Part shown: positions 5,991-9,240 of the stretch, one piece after another
Numbering within the stretch: position 1 is the first letter of the stretch
Layout of the letters: every line of letters begins with the position of its first letter
From: an uncultured Bacteroidota bacterium
GTDB taxonomy: Bacteria > Bacteroidota > Bacteroidia > 2-12-FULL-35-15
Direction: 5' to 3'
Assembly: GCA_903833025.1 (NCBI GenBank)
Contig: CAILDT010000710.1
Span: 1-9,240, forward strand
Length of the DNA: 9,240 bases
Program-made: the position numbers and the translations under genes
Notes under the pieces: generated by a model
Told to the model about the DNA's origin: nothing
What the model saw: the letters and a program-made list of their open reading frames with translations, nothing else
Database searches by the model: none

Positions 5991-7886
5991 TCACTTCATT
6001 TTATTATTTATCAAACATTGCTGATACGTTTGAATAATCGCTTTTGCTTTCGCTTCCATTTGTTTGGTAACAGGAGGTTTTTTATTTGTTAAATCATTTT
6101 TTAGCAAACTGTCGTTCATATAATTATGGAGCGCGTTTACATTTTCGCCATCAAATAATAAAGAATAATTATTTTGGATATACTGATATACGTCGTTATT
6201 TATATTGAGTGTAAAGTGGTCGGCAGTGGTATCAAAAACAGAAGTGCCAAACGCAAAATAGGATTCAGGATAATTAATATAATCCAGCACAGAAGGCATA
6301 ATATCTATGTGTTGAGTAGTAGTGGAATCGAATTTTTTAAGATTGGAGTTGGACATATAATAAATAATAGGGATGGAATAATTGCCCACTCGGTTATTAA
6401 AATATGCGTCTTCGGAAATGCCTGTATGGTCAGCAGAAAGGACAAACAACGTATTATTATACCAAGGCATTTTTTTAGCAGTTTCAAAAAACTTTCGCAA
6501 CGCATAATCAGTGTAGCTAATGCTTTTCTCAATCTCCAGCGGACCATCTTTAAACTTCCCTTTGTATTTATCAGGCACATTATAAGGATGGTGAGATGTT
6601 AATGTAAACAGCGTAGCAAAAAATGGTTGCGACTTTGTATTGATGGTATTGGCAGTGTACTGCAGAAATTCTTCGTCCCAAATTCCCCAGTTGCCATCAT
6701 AATCTTTTTCGTTGTTGTATTCGCTTCTTCCATAATAATTATCATACCCAGCAAAGCCGGCAAACACATCAAACCCCATTGTGCCATTATCGCCCCCGTG
6801 AAAAAAAGCAGAATAATATCCTTGTTTCTTTAATAAGCTTGCCAAACTATTAATCTGGTTACTTCCATATTGCGAAAATATATACGGCTCATCGCTCCAA
6901 GTAGGGATGCTTGCCACAATAGCGGGAATGCCTTCTATGGATTTTTTGCCATCCGAAAAAGCATTGGTGCACGTATAACTTTCCTTCATAAGCGAATCAA
7001 GAAAAGGAGTATAGCCAATTTTCCTCCCATTTAATCCACCAATATATTCTTTAGAAAAACTTTCGAGGGCAATAACAAAAACATTCAGTTTTTTAAACGG
7101 TTCCTTTTTCCCTTTGTGGTATGGAGAATATAGTTTGTGTAGTTCTTTCTCATCAGTATAATATATTTTAGGGTCGATGCCAACTACGTCAAGCGTTTTT
7201 AAAATAGTAAAAGGAGTATTTACAACTAACGGAATGTATTTAACCGAAGTATATTCCACCGCATTAACGGTAGTGATGGGTTTAAGTTGAAAGCCCCCAC
7301 GATACCCAATTAAGAACACACCGATACTAAAGCAAAAAACGACGATTTGATAGCCATATTGTTTCGCTGTCCATTGCAGCCGAATATTTTTCTCAGTCTT
7401 CTTATATATATAGTACACCAAAATAGTAAAAATAGCCCAAAGAATAAAAACGTACCAATAATCCTTTAGAAACAGAGGCAGTAACCGCCCTAAATCGCTC
7501 CCTTTATCGCCACCGAAGAAATTAAAAACATCGGCAGTAGTACGCTTTAAGGTAAATCGATAATAAGCAAAATCTATACAATTGGCTAACATTGCCAAAC
7601 TGTTTATGATTATAAACAACCATTTTAATACTATTCGATAAAGGTTTTTCTCTCTGAAAGAGAATGGAAACAAATAAAGTATCAGAAAAAAGCAGTTGGA
7701 AAGAATAATAACTGATACATCGAATCTAATTCCATAAAACTGAAGAGAAAGAAATTGCCAGAAGGTTAAATCCGAAAAAGAAGAATGATTAAACCAATAA
7801 AACAGTAAACGGCAGACTGAATAAAGAAGAATAAGACCTAATAACTTCTTTGTTAAAGAATATATGTTGGAGTTTTTGTTTTGCAT
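5991..7886 (-). CDS. LTA synthase/sulfatase-family membrane phosphotransferase
   Basis: 631 residues, the length and plan of LtaS-like proteins: about five membrane helices in the first 196 residues (roughly 14-31, 41-73 counted as one or two, 86-108, 143-162, 178-196), then a large periplasmic alkaline-phosphatase-fold domain. Family signs are NVFVIALESFSKEYIGG (268-284; E275 is the expected metal ligand), SDGKKSIEGIPAI (311-323; S316 at the nucleophile position where Gram-positive LtaS has Thr), FHGGDNGTMGFD (362-373), WGIWDEE (400-406), TSHHPYN (430-436) and LSADHTG (483-489; D486 and H487 are metal ligands). Members transfer phosphoglycerol or phosphoethanolamine groups, or act as sulfatases. 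Gram-negative Bacteroidota have no lipoteichoic acid, so the likely target is a lipid or surface glycan, which I infer rather than see. It is first in the minus-strand block, divergent from the lipoprotein gene, and followed by a long gap, so it is probably transcribed alone. The stop is TGA. Confidence 0.9.
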   Translation of the reverse strand: MQNKNSNIYSLTKKLLGLILLYSVCRLLFYWFNHSSFSDLTFWQFLSLQFYGIRFDVSVIILSNCFFLILYLFPFSFREKNLYRIVLKWLFIIINSLAMLANCIDFAYYRFTLKRTTADVFNFFGGDKGSDLGRLLPLFLKDYWYVFILWAIFTILVYYIYKKTEKNIRLQWTAKQYGYQIVVFCFSIGVFLIGYRGGFQLKPITTVNAVEYTSVKYIPLVVNTPFTILKTLDVVGIDPKIYYTDEKELHKLYSPYHKGKKEPFKKLNVFVIALESFSKEYIGGLNGRKIGYTPFLDSLMKESYTCTNAFSDGKKSIEGIPAIVASIPTWSDEPYIFSQYGSNQINSLASLLKKQGYYSAFFHGGDNGTMGFDVFAGFAGYDNYYGRSEYNNEKDYDGNWGIWDEEFLQYTANTINTKSQPFFATLFTLTSHHPYNVPDKYKGKFKDGPLEIEKSISYTDYALRKFFETAKKMPWYNNTLFVLSADHTGISEDAYFNNRVGNYSIPIIYYMSNSNLKKFDSTTTQHIDIMPSVLDYINYPESYFAFGTSVFDTTADHFTLNINNDVYQYIQNNYSLLFDGENVNALHNYMNDSLLKNDLTNKKPPVTKQMEAKAKAIIQTYQQCLINNKMK

Positions 7887-7893
7887 CGGGGTG

Positions 7894-7901
7894 CAAAGTT
7901 A
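7894..7901 (-). promoter_or_regulatory. -7 element (TAACTTTG) directly before the LtaS-like gene
   Basis: On the minus strand TAACTTTG matches TAnnTTTG exactly, but only 7 nt separate it from the ATG at 7886. Transcription would begin within about 0-4 nt of the start codon, giving an almost leaderless message. No good TTTG -33 element is visible at the usual distance, so this could be chance in AT-rich DNA. Confidence 0.4.
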
Positions 7902-8008
7902 ATAATATAACATAATGCGAAACGCTTATCTGTTCAATGTTTTGTAGCAATCTTTTGGTTTATATCGATTTAATAAAAAATGTTAAAAAGGGCGCAAATA
8001 GAAATATT

Positions 8009-8041
8009 TTTGTTCTATGTTAAAAAATTCCATTACATTTG
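8009..8041 (+). promoter_or_regulatory. Strong Bacteroidota promoter for the small lipoprotein gene
   Basis: TTTG (8009-8012) and TACATTTG (8034-8041) are separated by 21 bp, a textbook -33/-7 pair for the Bacteroidota primary sigma factor. The start would be near 8045, with a leader of about 29 nt that is A-rich and lacks a Shine-Dalgarno. The -7 box overlaps a perfect 10-bp palindrome, TTTGCGCAAA (8038-8047). Confidence 0.75.
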
Positions 8042-8074
8042 CGCAAAATTTAATTAAAATCACAAACCAAAACA

Positions 8075-8344
8075 ATGAAAAAATTACTTACATTAGTTGC
8101 CGTAGCAGGAATGTTTACATTCGTAGCTTGCGGACCAAGTGCAGAAGAAAAAGCTGCAAAGGAAAAAGCACACACAGATTCAGTTAACGCTGAAGCTGCA
8201 AAAGTAGCAGAAGCAGAAGCTGCAAAAATGCAAAAGACTCAGGACTCTCTTAAGAACCTTGCTGACGAAGCTGCTGCTAAGCAAAAGCAAATGGATGATT
8301 CTATTGCTGCTGCAAAAGACAAAAAAGGTGGAAAAAAGAAATAA
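8075..8344 (+). CDS. Small Ala/Lys/Glu-rich lipoprotein
   Basis: 89 residues. Residues 1-18 are a lipoprotein signal peptide and TFVAC (15-19) is a usable lipobox, so C19 should be lipidated and the protein anchored in a membrane, facing the periplasm or the surface. The rest is almost entirely Ala, Lys, Glu, Gln and Asp with no aromatics after the signal peptide, and should form one charged helix or coiled coil. Asp-Ser pairs recur at 35-36, 57-58 and 75-76, each followed by a hydrophobic residue, giving a loose repeat. The tail is very basic (KDKKGGKKK). It is flanked by a strong promoter and a strong terminator, as expected for an abundant single-gene message. I do not recognise a named family; a structural role like that of Lpp-type lipoproteins is possible but unproven. 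Confidence 0.85.
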   Translation: MKKLLTLVAVAGMFTFVACGPSAEEKAAKEKAHTDSVNAEAAKVAEAEAAKMQKTQDSLKNLADEAAAKQKQMDDSIAAAKDKKGGKKK

Positions 8345-8364
8345 TTTTCTTTTCACTTGATTTT

Positions 8365-8399
8365 AAAAAATCCTCCGATTTATCGGGGGATTTTTTTTT
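8365..8399 (+). terminator. Intrinsic terminator after the lipoprotein gene
   Basis: A 14-bp stem (8365-8378 with 8383-8396) closes on the loop TTTA (8379-8382). The core TCCTCCGA/TCGGGGGA has one T-G wobble, six A-T pairs lie at its base, and the right arm runs into a nine-T tract (8391-8399). It begins 20 nt after the stop codon. The A run on the left arm means it could also work weakly in the opposite direction. Confidence 0.88.
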
Positions 8400-8449
8400 A
8401 TTGTATAGTAATTCGTAATAACCAAGCTAAAGCACTTATTAATATTACA

Positions 8450-8457
8450 TATCTTTG
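8450..8457 (+). promoter_or_regulatory. -7 element for the histidine kinase gene
   Basis: TATCTTTG matches TAnnTTTG exactly and lies 16 nt before the GTG start at 8474, giving a leader of about 11 nt. It follows the terminator at 8365-8399, so the kinase gene needs its own promoter. No clear TTTG -33 element is seen at the expected spacing. Confidence 0.5.
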
Positions 8458-8473
8458 GCAAAAAAATTAGAAC

Positions 8474-9240
8474 GTGTACTCTACAAAAAACTTTCAGCTA
8501 TTTATAATTCACTTCCTCTGCTGGGCAGCGTGCTTATCTATTCCTGTTTTTATCTTCAACAATGCGTTAAGCGGGGCTCCTAACCCGATGATGAATGAAT
8601 ATTTCGGGTTTCCTGAAATAGTTTCTTATGCCTGTTTCATCAGTTTTTTTTATTTGAATGCTTATTATTTACTTCCAAAGTTATATTTTAAGAAAAAAAT
8701 TATACTTTATATAATATGTGTTGTGGCAATTATAGTTGCAATAGGAGTTACTAATGCATATCTTACACAAATATATAGCCCGCAAGTACCTCCTCGCCCA
8801 TTTATAAGATTGCTTTTTAGCCGTATGTGGACAAGTATTGCAAACCTTGCAATAAGTACAAGCTATAGAATGATAATAGGAAATTTTAAAAGAGAGCGGC
8901 TATTGAAAGAGAAAGAGAAAGAGAATTTAGTAGCCGAACTTTCATTTCTGCGTTCGCAAATAAGCCCGCATTTTGTTTTTAATGTATTAAATAGTGCTGT
9001 TTCACTAGTAAGAAAAAAATCGGACCAAGTGGAGCCAGTGCTAATGGAGTTATCTAACTTGATGAGGTATATGCTTTATGATTCTGATTCTGATAAAGTA
9101 TCGGTAAAAACTGTTGAACAATATGTAACAAGCTACATTAATTTACAAAAACTAAGGTTTGGAGACGATGTTCGAATAGATTTTGTAGTAGAAGATAATT
9201 CTACAACGGAAAATTTTATTGAGCCGATGCTTTTAATTCC
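8474..9240 (+). CDS. LytS/YehU-type sensor histidine kinase, N-terminal 255 residues (3' end beyond window)
   Basis: The frame is open from the GTG at 8474 to the window edge; an in-frame TAG at 8468 excludes any earlier start. The next ATG pair (8588) would delete the first membrane helix, so GTG is preferred. Membrane segments are predicted at about 7-29, 47-68, 76-97 and 112-134, then a charged linker rich in Lys and Glu (139-150). The kinase part begins with FLRSQISPHFVFNVLNS (158-174), the H-box of the His_kinase family of LytS; H166 is the expected phosphorylated histidine. ELSNLMRYML (192-201) and YINLQKLRFGD (221-231) also fit this family. The sequence stops at EPMLLIP, just before the N-box that should continue into the ATP-binding site. 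Such kinases usually pair with a LytTR-domain response regulator encoded directly downstream, which would be outside this window. The sensor half shows no known ligand domain. Confidence 0.9.
   Translation, partial: MYSTKNFQLFIIHFLCWAACLSIPVFIFNNALSGAPNPMMNEYFGFPEIVSYACFISFFYLNAYYLLPKLYFKKKIILYIICVVAIIVAIGVTNAYLTQIYSPQVPPRPFIRLLFSRMWTSIANLAISTSYRMIIGNFKRERLLKEKEKENLVAELSFLRSQISPHFVFNVLNSAVSLVRKKSDQVEPVLMELSNLMRYMLYDSDSDKVSVKTVEQYVTSYINLQKLRFGDDVRIDFVVEDNSTTENFIEPMLLI

Noticed and set aside
6174..6833. Open frames of 62-142 codons on both strands inside the LtaS-like gene
   Set aside because: They overlap the catalytic domain of a clearly intact gene and are composition shadows.

Overview
This 9.2-kb, AT-rich window reads as part of a Bacteroidota chromosome. 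Three signs point there. The protein at the left edge ends in what looks like the start of a type IX secretion (Por) sorting tail. Most upstream regions carry the Bacteroidota -7 promoter element TAnnTTTG. Shine-Dalgarno sequences are mostly absent. I cannot name the genus; the order Chitinophagales or a relative is only a guess.

Layout. Everything from 7886 down to 1 is on the minus strand. In transcription order it holds an LtaS/sulfatase-fold membrane enzyme (5991-7886), a 583-bp non-coding gap with a 42-bp tandem repeat and several short palindromes, the GTPase Era (4526-5407), and a tightly packed run of four genes from 4471 to 645. That run is an RPE-like barrel fused to a CBS pair, a type I-beta DAHP-synthase-family aldolase, a KdsC-like HAD phosphatase, and the double GTPase Der. 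Last comes the start of a secreted T9SS-cargo protein (612 to 1). From 7887 rightward the strand switches. A small Ala/Lys-rich lipoprotein (8075-8344) has a textbook promoter and a strong intrinsic terminator. A LytS/YehU-type sensor histidine kinase then starts at a GTG codon (8474) and runs off the right edge.

How the genes work together. Era and Der are housekeeping ribosome-assembly GTPases. From general knowledge they are often neighbours in this phylum, but here three sugar-phosphate genes sit between them. The three are packed with gaps of 1 and 13 nt and have their own promoter inside the 3' end of era. They parallel the steps of Kdo synthesis (sugar-phosphate isomerisation, PEP aldol condensation, dephosphorylation), but with unusual parts. 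An RPE-type barrel carries the CBS module typical of KdsD, a DAHP-synthase-type enzyme stands where KdsA would, and the phosphatase has an altered motif II. This cassette is the best candidate for an undescribed pathway; its product cannot be read from sequence.
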